Assembly: GCF_027019125.1 (NCBI RefSeq)
Contig: NZ_JALUXE010000002.1
Location: 310,001-374,000 of the forward strand
Length of the DNA stretch: 64,000 bases
Reading direction: 5' to 3'
Source of the DNA: Roseovarius sp.
Lineage (GTDB): Bacteria > Pseudomonadota > Alphaproteobacteria > Rhodobacterales > Rhodobacteraceae
Position 1 is the first letter of the stretch. Each line of letters opens with the position of its first letter. Positions 63,523-64,000 of this stretch are shown piece by piece. The position numbers and the translations under genes are program-made. The notes under the pieces are model-generated. The model saw only the letters and a program-made list of their open reading frames with translations. It was not told where the DNA came from and did not search any database.

Positions 63523-64000
63523 ATGAGCGCCATATTCGATCAGGGCCCAAGCGCCCCCTGCCCCCGCCCCTTCAACCTCGCAGCCCATGTTCTGCGCCGG
63601 GCCGAAGCGCATCCCGACAAGATCGCCCTCGCAGTCCTCAGCCTGACCAAATCCGACCGCTGGAGCTATGGCCGCCTCGCGGCCGCCGTGCGCGGCACCG
63701 GCACCGGCCTTTTGCGCGCCGGATTGAACCCCGGCGACCGGGTGCTGATGCGGCTGGGCAATACGGTCGAATTTCCGATTGCCTATCTTGGGGCCATTGC
63801 CGTGGGCCTCATCCCGATCCCCACCTCCAGCCAGCTGACGGAACCCGAAGTGGCGGGCATCCTCAAGACCACGCAACCCGCGCTGATCCTGCGGGCCCAG
63901 AGCGTGGCCTGCCCGGACACCGATATTCCCACGCTCAACGAGCCCAACCTTGAAGAAATGCGCGCCCTTCCTCCCGCCGATTGGGACATGGGCGATCCAG
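63523..64000 (+). CDS. Acyl-CoA synthetase (AMP-binding), 5' part
   Basis: The first 159 residues of an AMP-binding enzyme run off the window: FNLAAHVLRRAEAHPDKIALAVL, then WSYGRLAAAVRGTGTGLLRAGLNPGDRVLMRLGN and AYLGAIAVGLIPIPTSSQLTEPEVAGILK. These resemble the N-terminal domain of benzoate/acyl-CoA ligases. The ATP-binding and lysine motifs are outside. The divergent XRE-cupin gene may regulate it. The substrate is unknown. Confidence 0.85.
   Translation, partial: MSAIFDQGPSAPCPRPFNLAAHVLRRAEAHPDKIALAVLSLTKSDRWSYGRLAAAVRGTGTGLLRAGLNPGDRVLMRLGNTVEFPIAYLGAIAVGLIPIPTSSQLTEPEVAGILKTTQPALILRAQSVACPDTDIPTLNEPNLEEMRALPPADWDMGDP

Overview
This window reads as a chromosomal segment of an alphaproteobacterium of the family Rhodobacteraceae (Roseobacter/Rhodobacter group). 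The reasons are high GC with tightly packed genes, an adjacent sciP-ctrA pair, a gene-transfer-agent (GTA) terminase pair, NAD-ligase/recG coupling, and the family's usual DUF6456, DUF6477, DUF1153, DUF2852 and DUF1194 genes. No rRNA, tRNA, CRISPR array or insertion sequence was seen. Most genes are housekeeping; the accessory interest lies in a few short stretches.

Layout. 0-5 kb: a cut-off L,D-transpeptidase divergent from an M15-type (DUF882) murein peptidase, lipA, oxyR, and a DUF6456 regulator with two DnaA-box-like sites at its head. 5-13 kb: a non-pyrrolysine MttB-like methyltransferase, two FadL-type outer-membrane channels, guaA, a small monooxygenase and a DMT permease. 12-17 kb: a P-loop ATPase, a MetA with the acetyl-CoA-type glutamate, a hydrolase, PPK2, a TetR regulator and a DUF2852 gene behind a perfect palindrome. 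17-23 kb: rplM-rpsI, a thioesterase, an enoyl-CoA hydratase, trmFO, gluQRS, hisI, a Fe-S scaffold-like gene and a decayed haem-sensor fragment. 23-28 kb: a 40-residue membrane microprotein behind a LexA box, then ligA-recG. 28-32 kb: ctrA, sciP, mnmA, ychF, trpA.

32-35 kb holds an isolated GTA head-gene pair (g1 small terminase, g2 large terminase) with no portal gene after it. It has a strong promoter, a leader hairpin that looks like an intrinsic terminator, and an unrecognised very acidic protein beyond it. 36-39 kb carries thyX and a surface lipoprotein paired with a Slam-type exporter. 39-44 kb has gloA, a DUF1194 protein, an LdtR-like MarR regulator with a palindrome at its start, sdhE, an aspartate-type aminotransferase and a radical SAM enzyme. 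44-50 kb is the zwf-pgl-pgi sugar-phosphate operon, a second PPK2 and a TylF-type methyltransferase. 50-64 kb contains a DUF1007/NicO metal-transport pair, a MATE pump, lldD, a sulfotransferase-like gene, rplY-pth, a serine hydrolase, ileS with an AT-richer internal block, a group III truncated haemoglobin, a small membrane protein, a cupin regulator and the start of an acyl-CoA synthetase.

The strongest leads are (1) the SOS-boxed 40-residue membrane protein at 23.5 kb, a possible division inhibitor or membrane effector; (2) the GTA g1-g2 fragment with an attenuator-like leader, lying 4 kb from ctrA and sciP (CtrA is known to control GTA genes in Rhodobacter); (3) two tandem, framework-sharing perfect palindromes between ileS and the truncated haemoglobin; and (4) the Slam-lipoprotein pair. 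All calls come from reading the sequence; no database search was run.
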